The notes beneath the pieces are model-generated. The model was not told where the DNA came from. It worked only from the letters and a program-made list of their open reading frames with translations, and did no database searches. A stretch of DNA of 64,000 nucleotides, taken from assembly GCF_001753205.1 (NCBI RefSeq), contig NZ_CP017560.1, positions 3,162,001-3,226,000 on the forward strand, written 5' to 3'. This stretch comes from Sporosarcina ureilytica. GTDB taxonomy: Bacteria > Bacillota > Bacilli > Bacillales_A > Planococcaceae. Positions 34,864 to 43,619 of the stretch are shown piece after piece (the first letter of the stretch is position 1; the number at the start of each line of letters is the position of its first letter). The translations under genes and the position numbers were made by a program.

Positions 34864-34979
34864 TAAAAGACACCTCGGCGGAATTGCATTGCTCCTCTTT
34901 TAGTAGGTGTTTAAACATTTACAGAATAGGTTAGTAAACTAGCATTTCTCTTACCAGATGTAAGGGTAAGCGTGTTCTG
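34864..34979 (+). promoter_or_regulatory. Structured leader of the Ca2+ ATPase gene, possible riboregulator
   Basis: TAAAAGA (34864-34870) can pair with TCTTTTA (34896-34902), and AGACACCT (34868-34875) with AGGTGTTT (34905-34912). These two helices cross and share bases, so they are alternatives or a pseudoknot. Further on, CAGAA (34922-34926) can pair with TTCTG (34975-34979) around CTTAC-CAGAT-GTAAG (34950-34964), with a second GTAAG at 34966 as a rival arm. Metal-transport genes often have cation-sensing leaders, but I could not match it to yybP-ykoY, M-box or NiCo consensus. Confidence 0.35.
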
Positions 34980-35007
34980 CTGAATCAAATATGTTGGAGG
35001 TGCCTTG

Positions 35008-37632
35008 ATGAACGATAAACATTTGCTAAAGACAAATATCGAAACCGGCTTATCAACGAAAGAAGCAACTGCCCGATTGCAACAGTATGGACCGAATCAG
35101 CTGAAAAAAGCGAAGTCGCGAACTTTGCTACAGCGATTCGTTGCCCAAATTCATAATGTGCTGGTTTATGTATTGATTGGCGCTGCCATTATTTCAGGTA
35201 TTTTAGGTGAAGTGACGGATGCCATCATTATCGGAATTGTCGTTATCATCAATGCGGTCGTTGGGATGACCCAAGAATCAAAAGCCAACGAAGCACTGAA
35301 CGCCTTGCGGAAGATGTCCGTACCGAAAGCGCTTGTTTTGCGGGATGGGGTCCCCAAGGAAATTCCTTCTGAACAAGTCGTTCCTGGTGATGTGATCATG
35401 CTCGATGCGGGTCGGTACATTCCGTGTGATTTACAATTGGTGGAAACCGTCAATCTAAAAATAGATGAGGCGGCATTAACCGGTGAATCTGTGCCGGTAG
35501 AAAAGGATGCCGCTGTTGTGAGCGATGCCGCCATGCCAATCGCTGACCGACGCGACCAAGCGTATATGTCTACGCTCGTTACATACGGACGCGGCATCGG
35601 CATTGCCACGTGTACCGGTATGCAGACAGAAATCGGAAAAGTAGCCGCAATGCTTCATCAGGAAGTTGATGAGTTAACGCCACTTCAAAAAAGTTTAGAT
35701 CGACTCGGAAAAACACTCGGGTTTGTCGCTTTGTTTATCTGTATCCTCATTTTTGGCATCGGTGCGCTGCAAGGCCGTGAATTAATGGATATGTTCTTGT
35801 TGGCCATCAGCTTGGCGGTTGCCGCAATCCCTGAAGGCATGCCGGCCATCGTTTCCATCGTGCTCGCAATTGGGGTACAACGCATGATTAAACGGCATGT
35901 TATCATTCGAAAACTGCCGGCTGTCGAAACGCTCGGTTCCGTGAGCGTCATCTGTTCGGACAAAACCGGCACATTGACGCAAAACCGCATGGCTGTGATG
36001 AAATTCCATACAGATGGTTCACTGCTTGATTTGGAAGAGGCGGATTTAGATAATACCCAGCACCGCCTACTCTTTCAAGCGATGTCATTATGCAATGATG
36101 CCACATACTCATCGGAAAACGAGACGGGTGACCCGACGGAAATTGCTTTGTTGCAGGCGAGCGCATCGATTGGTCTGACTCGTGAAAATCAACCTCGTAT
36201 TGACGAAATCCCTTTCGACTCCAATCGCAAGTTAATGACGACAATTCATCAAACGAATGGCGACATCATTTCTTATACGAAAGGCGCGATTGACCAACTG
36301 TTGGATAAATGCACGCATTACCGGATAGCGAATGAAACACGTCCAATGACAGATGCCATCCGTAAAGAGATCCTACATGTAGCTGTAGCGATGTCCCAAC
36401 AAGCTTTACGTGTTCTTGGCGCAGCCTATCGTACTTACAACGCGCCGCCAAACTTAGCGATTGTTGAAGAGCAGCTCATATACGTCGGACTCGTCGGCAT
36501 GATCGATCCTCCGCGTGAAGAAGTGAAGGACGCTATCCAAACTACGAAAGTTGCTGGCATCCGAACCGTTATGATCACTGGTGACCATCAAGATACGGCA
36601 TTCGCCATCGCAAAGGAGCTAGGCATCGCTTCCGACACATCAGAAGTCATCGCAGGAAAACAATTGGATGAATTGAGCGATGCACAATTAAAAGAACTAT
36701 GTCACCAATTCAACGTTTATGCCCGCGTAACGCCTGAACATAAAGTGCGCATCGTTCAAGCACTGAAAGCAAACGACAACACCGTCTCCATGACAGGCGA
36801 TGGCGTCAATGATGCGCCATCGTTGAAAGCAGCGGATATCGGTGTTGCCATGGGCATTACAGGAACGGACGTCGCAAAAGGTGCTGCGGATATGGTGCTG
36901 ACGGATGATAATTTTTCATCCATCGTCAAAGCGGTTGAAGAAGGGCGCACGATTTATCGCAATATCAAAAAGTCCATCGTCTTTCTTCTTTCTTGTAACT
37001 TAGGAGAATTAATTGCGCTGTTTATTGCGATGCTATTCGGATGGCCCGTCATCTTGCGCCCGATTCATATTTTATGGATTAACCTGGTAACCGATACGTT
37101 CCCTGCTTTATCTCTCGGTGTAGACCCTGAAGAATCGGACGTTATGAACGAAAAACCGCGCGATCGGAAAGAGCATATCTTTGCCCATTCCATTTCATTT
37201 TTAGTTTTCAATGGCTTGTTGATTGGACTGATTACGCTAATCGCCTTTGTCATTGGCGTGGCAAGCGCAACGGGGAGCCAGTTTACCTGGTCAATGCTGT
37301 CATCGGGCCTTTCAGGAGAAATTCTTATATACGGCCAAACGATGGCGTTTCTCGTTTTGAGTTTTTCCCAATTAGCCCATGCGTTCAACTTGCGCTCCAT
37401 GAAGGAATCTGTTTTTAAGGCAGGTATTCTAAAGAATAAGTGGCTTGTCTATTCCGTGTTGCTCGGCATTGCACTTCAGTTAGCCATCGTCTCAATCGGC
37501 CCTGTTGCTGATCTATTTAGCGTGCAAATGCTCGGCGGTACAGATTGGCTCATCGTTGTTGGACTGAGTGTGTTACCACTATTGATGAATGAATTAATCA
37601 AAGCTGTCCGGGTACTTCTAACACGACATTGA
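35008..37632 (+). CDS. Calcium-translocating P-type ATPase (SERCA/PMR1 type)
   Basis: An 874-residue P2A-type ATPase pumping Ca2+ (or Mn2+) out of the cell. In order: N-terminal cation ATPase domain (GLSTKEATARLQQYGPNQL), actuator domain with ALTGES, TM4 with AAIPEGMPAIVSIVLA, phosphorylation site CSDKTGTLTQN, nucleotide domain (FDSNRKLMTT, TKGAIDQLL), hinge MTGDGVNDAPSLKAADIGVA, and six C-terminal TM helices with LWINLVTDTFPALSLGVDP (Asn and Asp ligands). Length is normal. The start is ATG 35008, seven bases after GGAGG; the TTG directly before it is not needed. The only plus-strand gene between 3 and 46 kb. Its leader looks structured. Confidence 0.95.
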   Translation: MNDKHLLKTNIETGLSTKEATARLQQYGPNQLKKAKSRTLLQRFVAQIHNVLVYVLIGAAIISGILGEVTDAIIIGIVVIINAVVGMTQESKANEALNALRKMSVPKALVLRDGVPKEIPSEQVVPGDVIMLDAGRYIPCDLQLVETVNLKIDEAALTGESVPVEKDAAVVSDAAMPIADRRDQAYMSTLVTYGRGIGIATCTGMQTEIGKVAAMLHQEVDELTPLQKSLDRLGKTLGFVALFICILIFGIGALQGRELMDMFLLAISLAVAAIPEGMPAIVSIVLAIGVQRMIKRHVIIRKLPAVETLGSVSVICSDKTGTLTQNRMAVMKFHTDGSLLDLEEADLDNTQHRLLFQAMSLCNDATYSSENETGDPTEIALLQASASIGLTRENQPRIDEIPFDSNRKLMTTIHQTNGDIISYTKGAIDQLLDKCTHYRIANETRPMTDAIRKEILHVAVAMSQQALRVLGAAYRTYNAPPNLAIVEEQLIYVGLVGMIDPPREEVKDAIQTTKVAGIRTVMITGDHQDTAFAIAKELGIASDTSEVIAGKQLDELSDAQLKELCHQFNVYARVTPEHKVRIVQALKANDNTVSMTGDGVNDAPSLKAADIGVAMGITGTDVAKGAADMVLTDDNFSSIVKAVEEGRTIYRNIKKSIVFLLSCNLGELIALFIAMLFGWPVILRPIHILWINLVTDTFPALSLGVDPEESDVMNEKPRDRKEHIFAHSISFLVFNGLLIGLITLIAFVIGVASATGSQFTWSMLSSGLSGEILIYGQTMAFLVLSFSQLAHAFNLRSMKESVFKAGILKNKWLVYSVLLGIALQLAIVSIGPVADLFSVQMLGGTDWLIVVGLSVLPLLMNELIKAVRVLLTRH

Positions 37633-37642
37633 TGCGCATACA

Positions 37643-37693
37643 AAAAGGAAGACCTAAACGTAAACTTGACGTTTAGGCCTTCCTTCTAGTTTT
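37643..37693. terminator. Bidirectional terminator between ATPase and EamA genes
   Basis: A 17-bp stem, AAGGAAGACCTAAACGT (37645-37661) with its complement (37669-37685), one bulge/mismatch, and a seven-base loop. It serves two convergent genes: plus-strand tail TCTAGTTTTTT and minus-strand tail TTTTTG. Confidence 0.9.
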
Positions 37694-37697
37694 TTAA

Positions 37698-38603
37698 TTA
37701 AGAAACAGTTCTACTTCGACGTTGCCGCCACATTTCCTCCGCCGCCCCAGACCCAAGCACTACGCCAGCAATAATGAGCACAAAGCCAATTAAATGGCGA
37801 GCAGTAATCACTTCACCCAGAAATAGCACCGATCCGAGTAATGCGAACATCGTATTAAAGTTAATAAAGATTGCCGCTTTGGAAGGCCCTACTTCCCCGA
37901 CCGATTGGTTGTATAACATATGTCCAATGGACGTTCCGACGACTGCACTTGCGGAAAATGCGAGCCAAAAGCTAGTGGGGACTTCAAGAAATACACGCAT
38001 TTCGCCAGGTTCTTGAAGAAGACTTACGACAATTAGGATCAGGCTACCAATCACTAACATATAAGCTGTCATAAGGCGCGGATCGAGCGTTCTTGCTGCT
38101 TTGGCAATAATTAAAAATGACAATACTTGTGTTGCAATCGAAATGAAAACAAACACATCGCCAACAGCTAGCCCCGCCATCCCTCCACCAGCAAGGACAA
38201 CTGAACTGACACCGCCAAGCCCTAGAATAAAGCCAATCCACTGCATCTTAGAAGGATAATTTCTAAAAATGAGCGCAACAGAAATCGCCGTTAACACGGG
38301 ACCAGTCCCAAGAATAAGGCTGGCATTTGAACCCGAAGTTCTTTCAAGCCCCATATTGAGGAAATAATGATGACAAACGACGTTCAGAAGTGCGCCGCCA
38401 ATTATGTATTGCCATTCTTTTTTCGTAGGAAGACGAATTAATTTCAGCGCAGCTAGGATTATAAAAACGACTGCGCCTGCTAGTAATAAACGGAATGCGG
38501 TCATCGTAACAGGGCCAACATAAAGTAATAAGTATTTGAGGAGTGGCAAGTTAAATCCCCATACGAACATCGCTAACGTTAAAGTTGCGTAAATTTTCCA
38601 CAT
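37698..38603 (-). CDS. EamA/DMT-family transporter
   Basis: A 301-residue inner-membrane transporter of the drug/metabolite family with ten TM helices in two EamA halves. MFVWGFNLPLLKYLL and PVTMTAFRLLLAGAVVFI are typical of the first half. GFILGLGGVSSVVLAGG links them, and SFWLAFSASAVVGTSIGHMLYNQ plus FNTMFALLGSVLFLGEVIT belong to the second. The substrate cannot be read; amino acids or metabolites are common for this family. I use the ATG at 38603, seven bases after AAGGTGG; the GTG at 38609 lies too close. Alone on its transcript, ending at the shared terminator. Confidence 0.9.
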   Translation of the reverse strand: MWKIYATLTLAMFVWGFNLPLLKYLLLYVGPVTMTAFRLLLAGAVVFIILAALKLIRLPTKKEWQYIIGGALLNVVCHHYFLNMGLERTSGSNASLILGTGPVLTAISVALIFRNYPSKMQWIGFILGLGGVSSVVLAGGGMAGLAVGDVFVFISIATQVLSFLIIAKAARTLDPRLMTAYMLVIGSLILIVVSLLQEPGEMRVFLEVPTSFWLAFSASAVVGTSIGHMLYNQSVGEVGPSKAAIFINFNTMFALLGSVLFLGEVITARHLIGFVLIIAGVVLGSGAAEEMWRQRRSRTVS

Positions 38604-38629
38604 GCACACGCCACCTTTTATTCATATAA

Positions 38630-38668
38630 GTAAAAAAGAGGCCATCATTACATTCAGATGACCCCTCT
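38630..38668 (-). terminator. Terminator of the permease - GGT - YhdT - PanF operon
   Basis: An imperfect stem AGAGG..CATC with GATG..CCTCT, spanning 38637-38668. On the minus strand it ends in a run of six T. It begins right after the PanF stop at 38673. Confidence 0.7.
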
Positions 38669-38672
38669 CCAT

Positions 38673-40121
38673 TCAAAACCGATAAACTTCCCTCTTCACC
38701 GTCAAACTAAACACAACATATGCAACGAGCGACAATAGGATTGGAAACGTCACCGTATGCACGCCAAATAAATTTCCGAACGCTTGGTTATAAAAATGTA
38801 AACCGATATACGATAGCATTCCCGTAATCATCGAAGCAATGGCGCCGTATTTATTGCCGTATTTCCAGTAAAGTCCGAGGACAACTGGCCAGATGAAGGC
38901 AGCTTCGAGTCCTCCAAATGAAAATAGATTTAAAAATATGAGCAATTCCGGTGGCTTTAAGGCTAACAAAAATACAATAACGCCTAAAATGGCCGTGACA
39001 CCGAAACTAACAATTTTGATGCGTCTTTCTTCTGCATCAGGTCGAATAAAGTTTATGTAGACGTCCTTTACGATTGCCGAGCTAACAAGTAACAATAAGG
39101 AATCGACCGTTGACATAATCGCCGCCATTGGAGCCGCGAGGACAATTCCAGCAAGCCACGCAGGTAACACTTCAAGTGCGACAAGCGGAATGACTTTGTC
39201 GCCGATTTCAATGCCCGGCATGACGGGTCTTGCGAAAATGCCGATTAAATGCATGTTCAGCATAATAAAGCCCGTAACAATCGTACCAATCACAAGTGCA
39301 CGATGCATCGAGCGGGAATTTTTATAACTCATTGCACGAACGGCCATTTGCGGCAACGCAACGACACCCACCCCGACGAGTATCCAAAAGGACGAGACGT
39401 ATGCGGCAGATAAAGAACCATCAGCACCAAATGGCGTGACAAGACGCGGATTTTCATTCAGCAAATCTTGCATAATTGCCGGAACGCCGCCTCCTGCGAT
39501 AATTACACCAATCAATAAGACGAGTGTGCCGATGACCATAATGCCCCCTTGCACCGCATCGGTTACCGCTACAGCACGGAATCCGCCAATCACGACGTAC
39601 ACAAGGACAGATATCGCGAAAATAAAGAGCGCTGTCGTATATTGTAGTCCCGTGAGCGATTCAATGAGGCGACCGCCCCCAACCCACTGCGCAGTCATCG
39701 CTGAGAATAAAAAGATAATAATGGCAATGGCAGATAAAATCGCGACCGCTGAGCTATTATAACGCACTTTCAAAAAGTCAATCATGGTTACTGCATTGTA
39801 TCTGCGCGCCAAAATGGCGAACTTTTTCCCAAGAATAAGCAACACGAAATATCCAGTGACGACTTGTGCCATGGCAAGCAATATCCAGCCAAATCCAACT
39901 GTATACGCTGTTCCAGGTCCCCCGAGGAAACTCGAGGCACTGCCATATGTGGCAACCATTGTCATCGCAAGAACAAATCCGCCGAGTTCACGTCCGCCTA
40001 AAAAGTAGTCACTTAAGAAACTTGTGCCCGGCGTACTCATCCGCTTCGACGAGATTAACCCGATTGCGAAAATCCCGATTAGGAAAATGATGAGTGGAAT
40101 GATTACACCAATGTTCATCAT
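38673..40121 (-). CDS. panF: Sodium/pantothenate symporter (SSS family, PanF-like)
   Basis: A 482-residue sodium:solute symporter with about 13 TM segments. The start VIIPLIIFLIGIFAIGLIS, followed by SDYFLGGRELGGFVLAMTMV and ATYGSASSFLGGPG, is the PanF-type SSS signature. AIPMAAIMSTVDSLLLLVSS-like sequence (APMAAIMSTVDSLLLL) lies in the conserved sodium site of TM8. With the small YhdT protein upstream, overlapping by four bases, pantothenate is the expected substrate. GAGGAGG lies before the start. Another SSS solute is possible. Confidence 0.88.
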   Translation of the reverse strand: MMNIGVIIPLIIFLIGIFAIGLISSKRMSTPGTSFLSDYFLGGRELGGFVLAMTMVATYGSASSFLGGPGTAYTVGFGWILLAMAQVVTGYFVLLILGKKFAILARRYNAVTMIDFLKVRYNSSAVAILSAIAIIIFLFSAMTAQWVGGGRLIESLTGLQYTTALFIFAISVLVYVVIGGFRAVAVTDAVQGGIMVIGTLVLLIGVIIAGGGVPAIMQDLLNENPRLVTPFGADGSLSAAYVSSFWILVGVGVVALPQMAVRAMSYKNSRSMHRALVIGTIVTGFIMLNMHLIGIFARPVMPGIEIGDKVIPLVALEVLPAWLAGIVLAAPMAAIMSTVDSLLLLVSSAIVKDVYINFIRPDAEERRIKIVSFGVTAILGVIVFLLALKPPELLIFLNLFSFGGLEAAFIWPVVLGLYWKYGNKYGAIASMITGMLSYIGLHFYNQAFGNLFGVHTVTFPILLSLVAYVVFSLTVKREVYRF

Positions 40122-40396
40122 TCTTCAACCTCCTCGTCGAATGACACTTCGGTTAAGACATACTTTGCGATTACAATGACAAGTGCCGACATGAGGAGAA
40201 AACCGACGACGCAACTATAAAAAAACCAATCCGGTAAACCGAATATATATGTGTATGCTTCAACAGGTCTTGACCCAAGTCCATACGCAAAACCAAACCA
40301 CCAAATAAAGTTAAAGATTGCAAGCCCTACACCAATCCACGCTTCTCTGTGTGCAATCTTGAAGCGGGGGTCTGTTTTAGATGTTTCCGTATTCAT
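40118..40396 (-). CDS. yhdT: YhdT family small membrane protein (PanF partner)
   Basis: 92 residues with two TM helices (about 22-42 and 58-80) and the family sequence REAWIGVGLAIFNFIWWFGFAYG. YhdT proteins are encoded with PanF-type symporters and are probably an accessory subunit. It overlaps panF by four bases (ATGA). In the 77 bases between it and the GGT gene, TAGTTAG and CTAACTA can pair, a weak hairpin that might tune readthrough. Confidence 0.9.
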   Translation of the reverse strand: MNTETSKTDPRFKIAHREAWIGVGLAIFNFIWWFGFAYGLGSRPVEAYTYIFGLPDWFFYSCVVGFLLMSALVIVIAKYVLTEVSFDEEVEE

Positions 40397-40473
40397 CTGG
40401 AGAATCGCTCCTTTAATTCCAAACTAGTTAGCCTAGCTTCAACCGCCAGAGGCTTCAGCTTTTCCTAACTATT

Positions 40474-42084
40474 TTACCATAAAGCAATCGCTCCGTCTGT
40501 TCTAGATTCTGTCCCGCCTGATAAGACACCCGTTTCCGGGTCGCGCCAAATAATTTGACCGCGCCCGAATGAACCGGAATCGACGGTTGCTTGAATATCA
40601 TGTCCGCGTCTAGCAAGCGCTTGTGCCAAATGATTCGGAAATTCCGGTTCAACGAGCACTTTATTGCCCTCCACCCATTGCCAGCGCGGTGCATCGAGGG
40701 CTGCTTGTGGATTTAATTGGTAATCAATCGTATTTACCGCCAACTGAAGATGTCCTTGTGGTTGCATAAAACCGCCCATGACGCCGAATGGACCAACTGC
40801 TTGTCCATCTTTCGTTAAGAAACCTGGAATAATTGTATTATAAGATCTCTTCCCAGGTTTCAACGCGTTCGGATGCTCTTCATCTAAACTAAAGTCAGCC
40901 CCGCGGTTTTGTAGTGCAATGCCCGTTTCTGGAATAACGATGCCTGAACCAAAGCCCATATAGTTTGATTGGATAAACGACACCATATTGCCCTCGCTGT
41001 CTGCAGCTGCTAAATAAATTGTGCCGCCTTTTGGCAATTCAAGCGGTTCAGGAATTATGGCATGTTCCTCGATTTTTTGAACGCGCTTTTCCGCATAATC
41101 TTTTGAAAGCAATTCACGATAATCAAGCGGCATATCCGCCTGTTCTGTAATAAACGCTTTTCCGTCGATAAACGCGAGCTTCATGGCTTCAATTTGATTG
41201 TGTAAAGAGTGTACATCATGCGGAATTGGCGCTGGCAGTTCGGATAAAATATTTAACCCCATTAACGTAATCATCCCTTGGCCATTCGGCGGGATTTCCC
41301 AAATGTCGTAGCCGCGATAATTCGTAGAAATCGGTGTCACCCATTCAGGTTTGTAACGTTCCAAATCTGATTTCCTTAAATAGCCGCCGTGCTTTTCCAT
41401 GAACGCACCAATTTTATCTGCAATTTCACCATGATAAAATGCTTCGGCGTTTGATGCGCCAATGAGACGTAGTATTTCTGCATGTCCTGGTGAACGCCAC
41501 ATTTCTCCAATTTCTGGTGCTCTGCCGTTCGGCGCAAATGTTTCAAACCAAGCATGGAATTCCTCGGAAGTGCCAATCTCTTTAAATCGATTGTATGCGA
41601 TTTTCCAATACTTCCCTAAAATCGGCGTGAGCGGGTATCCTTCTTCCGCGTAGCGAATTGCAGGTTCTAATGATTTCAGTAGGGGTAATTTCCCGAACTT
41701 CTTGGACAGTTCTGCCCATGCAGCCGGAACACCCGGTACGGTAATCGGCGTTAAGCCGTGTGTTGGCATTTTTTCATGGCCCGCTGCCTTTACTTTATCA
41801 ATTGTCAAAGATTGTGGTGCAGGACCGGATGCGTTTAACCCGTGCAGTTGATTATCCACCCAGACAAGTGCAAATGCATCTCCACCGATTCCGTTAGACG
41901 TCGGTTCCACTACAGTTAAGGCCGCCGCTGTCGCAATGGCTGCGTCAATCGCATTCCCGCCCTGTTGCATAATTTCAATCCCCGCTTGAGCAGCAAGCGG
42001 TTGCGAAGTCGCGACCATTCCGTTTTTTGCAAATGCTGTATGTCTTTTTGTAAAATATGGATTGTATAAATAGTCCAATGTCAT
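40474..42084 (-). CDS. Gamma-glutamyltransferase family protein (YwrD-like, no signal peptide)
   Basis: An Ntn-hydrolase of 536 residues that is expected to cut itself into two chains before a catalytic Thr. The likely site is KGGTIYLAAADSEGN (Thr near 355). GMVATSQPLAAQAG and GGNAIDAAIATAAALTVVEP open the large chain, with NGIGGDAFAL. SNYMGFGSGIVIPETGIALQ and MGGFMQPQGHLQL lie in the small chain. It has no signal peptide, unlike secreted GGT, so it likely acts inside the cell on gamma-glutamyl compounds or as an acylase. It overlaps the NCS2 permease gene by four bases, so the two probably serve one substrate. Confidence 0.9.
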   Translation of the reverse strand: MTLDYLYNPYFTKRHTAFAKNGMVATSQPLAAQAGIEIMQQGGNAIDAAIATAAALTVVEPTSNGIGGDAFALVWVDNQLHGLNASGPAPQSLTIDKVKAAGHEKMPTHGLTPITVPGVPAAWAELSKKFGKLPLLKSLEPAIRYAEEGYPLTPILGKYWKIAYNRFKEIGTSEEFHAWFETFAPNGRAPEIGEMWRSPGHAEILRLIGASNAEAFYHGEIADKIGAFMEKHGGYLRKSDLERYKPEWVTPISTNYRGYDIWEIPPNGQGMITLMGLNILSELPAPIPHDVHSLHNQIEAMKLAFIDGKAFITEQADMPLDYRELLSKDYAEKRVQKIEEHAIIPEPLELPKGGTIYLAAADSEGNMVSFIQSNYMGFGSGIVIPETGIALQNRGADFSLDEEHPNALKPGKRSYNTIIPGFLTKDGQAVGPFGVMGGFMQPQGHLQLAVNTIDYQLNPQAALDAPRWQWVEGNKVLVEPEFPNHLAQALARRGHDIQATVDSGSFGRGQIIWRDPETGVLSGGTESRTDGAIALW

Positions 42085-43382
42085 GATCCCCTTTTATGTA
42101 AGTAATCTTTATTAATGTGATAAATTAATTCCATCAGCAAAGCCGCAATAATTCCAACAAGCATCCCGTTTGATAAAATTGGCCGAACGAGTTCCGGCAA
42201 TGTTTGAAACGCAACTGGCGGCAGTGTCATAATCGACAATCCTAGTAACGAAGGCAGTGCGATTCGATAAACTGTTTTCGGTTCGAATGTGAGCCCTTCA
42301 ATATTTCGAAGTGCCGACCTAAATAATTGTATATAGGCGACGAATAAAACCGTATTGCCTACGCTTTGTGGAATCGTTGAGAAAAAAGCACTAAATGTAG
42401 GCACCATCCCGAGTAAAATGAATAAGAGTGACCCGAGAATAAAGGGTGACCGTTCACGAATCCCAGTTGATTGCAAAAATCCTAAAGAAGATGCATACGG
42501 CGCGTTCGGAACCAGTCCAATGGCGCCCGTCACGGCTGATAAAGAACCAGTTATGAAAAAAGATGCTTTATATTGTTTGGGTGTCGTTTCTTTTTCAAAA
42601 ACACCTTCCGCGCCTTTTAATGTAGCAACAGTGTTCGTCGTATTTAATAAACCAGTAATGACGACCGTAATGACGATGCCCCACTCAAACGCAGGCTGCC
42701 CCCATGGAAACCACTGAAGAAAAGGCGTCGTTCGAATCGTTTCTGTTGCCTCTTGTGGAAATAATTGAACAGCCAAAACCCAACCAACTGTCATACCGAT
42801 TAATAAATTCAAACTGCTTATGATGCCTTTCCCTTTGACATGGATGAGGATCGTAAACGCAGCAAGCAAGAATGAAAATATCGTGAGCTTTCCATCAATT
42901 GTTTCCCCTGTATTTAAGCCAACCATTCCTTTTAAAAATATGGTAATGAGTTGATTCGCCAGCAGTAATAAAAACACAAACATCACAATCGGCGTGAACC
43001 ATTTCTTTAACAGCTCGCCCATCCCTAATAGACCGAACAGCGCAACAAGGACCCCGGAAATAATGATACCCACCGAGATACTTCCGCCTACCGTCACTAA
43101 ATCCAAATTCATTGCACTAGCCGTTCCCGCTAAACTTAAAATCACGCCCCACCATAAACCGGATTGCCCTTCCATCAAGGCCAAACGATGACCGAAAAAG
43201 CCTTGCAATAAACAAGCAATCCCCGTAAATATAAACGATCGCTGAATCGCCGAAACGATTTCAATTTGTTCTAATTGAAAAGCGCCACCTATCGAAATCG
43301 GGATGACGACCGTATTTGCAAACATAAAAAATAACCACTGAAAACCTGCCAGTACAGTAACCGATGCTGATAATCGCTTCAT
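42081..43382 (-). CDS. NCS2-family nucleobase-type permease
   Basis: A 433-residue, 12-14 TM transporter. FANTVVIPISIGGAFQL opens it, GGSISVGIIISG and NTTNTVATLKGAEGVFEKE lie in the middle (the N-x-x-x-T region of TM8), and VPNAPYASSLGFLQSTGIRER matches the family QxxGVxR-like loop in altered form. NCS2 proteins import purines, xanthine or uracil. Here it is the first gene of an operon with an intracellular GGT-like enzyme and a PanF system. That makes a purine substrate less certain. GGGTGGGGGAAG precedes the start. A folded repeat lies 32 bases upstream. Confidence 0.85.
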   Translation of the reverse strand: MKRLSASVTVLAGFQWLFFMFANTVVIPISIGGAFQLEQIEIVSAIQRSFIFTGIACLLQGFFGHRLALMEGQSGLWWGVILSLAGTASAMNLDLVTVGGSISVGIIISGVLVALFGLLGMGELLKKWFTPIVMFVFLLLLANQLITIFLKGMVGLNTGETIDGKLTIFSFLLAAFTILIHVKGKGIISSLNLLIGMTVGWVLAVQLFPQEATETIRTTPFLQWFPWGQPAFEWGIVITVVITGLLNTTNTVATLKGAEGVFEKETTPKQYKASFFITGSLSAVTGAIGLVPNAPYASSLGFLQSTGIRERSPFILGSLLFILLGMVPTFSAFFSTIPQSVGNTVLFVAYIQLFRSALRNIEGLTFEPKTVYRIALPSLLGLSIMTLPPVAFQTLPELVRPILSNGMLVGIIAALLMELIYHINKDYLHKRGS

Positions 43383-43414
43383 CTTCCCCCACCCGTTCTT
43401 GGTGCTCTTCTATG

Positions 43415-43505
43415 GTGCCAGTCCCCCAAACAAACATGTTTGTTTGGGCATTCACGACTAATTGATTTAACGTGAATGTTTCAGTATTGTTTCAGTGACT
43501 GGCAC
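43415..43505. repeat. Three-armed palindromic element upstream of the NCS2 permease gene
   Basis: GTGCCAGTC (43415-43423) pairs with GACTGGCAC (43497-43505). Inside are a perfect 24-base palindrome (43425-43448, centred on CATG) and CATTCACG (43449-43456) paired with CGTGAATG (43471-43478). The three helices would form a junction in RNA or extruded DNA. Its ACTGGCA core recurs at 430-437 and about 3008. It may be a dispersed repeat or part of the permease leader. Confidence 0.7.
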
Positions 43506-43579
43506 TAGTTCATTGCAGTAGTTTCATTATACAGAATATTGAACTGTTTAGGGAGTCGAAATGTTATTTTACACAGAAA

Positions 43580-43610
43580 AAAAGCGTCCTCATTGAAGTA
43601 GGACGCTTCA
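43580..43610 (-). terminator. Terminator of the exonuclease-like gene
   Basis: AAGCGTCCT (43582-43590) and AGGACGCTT (43600-43608) pair perfectly. On the minus strand the tail is TTTTTTT. It lies about 12 bases past the stop codon. Confidence 0.88.
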
Positions 43611-43619
43611 TATCTTTTA

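Noticed and set aside
34864..34979. Known yybP-ykoY (Mn2+) riboswitch
   Set aside because: The conserved core sequence of that class could not be found on either strand, so only an unclassified structured leader is reported.
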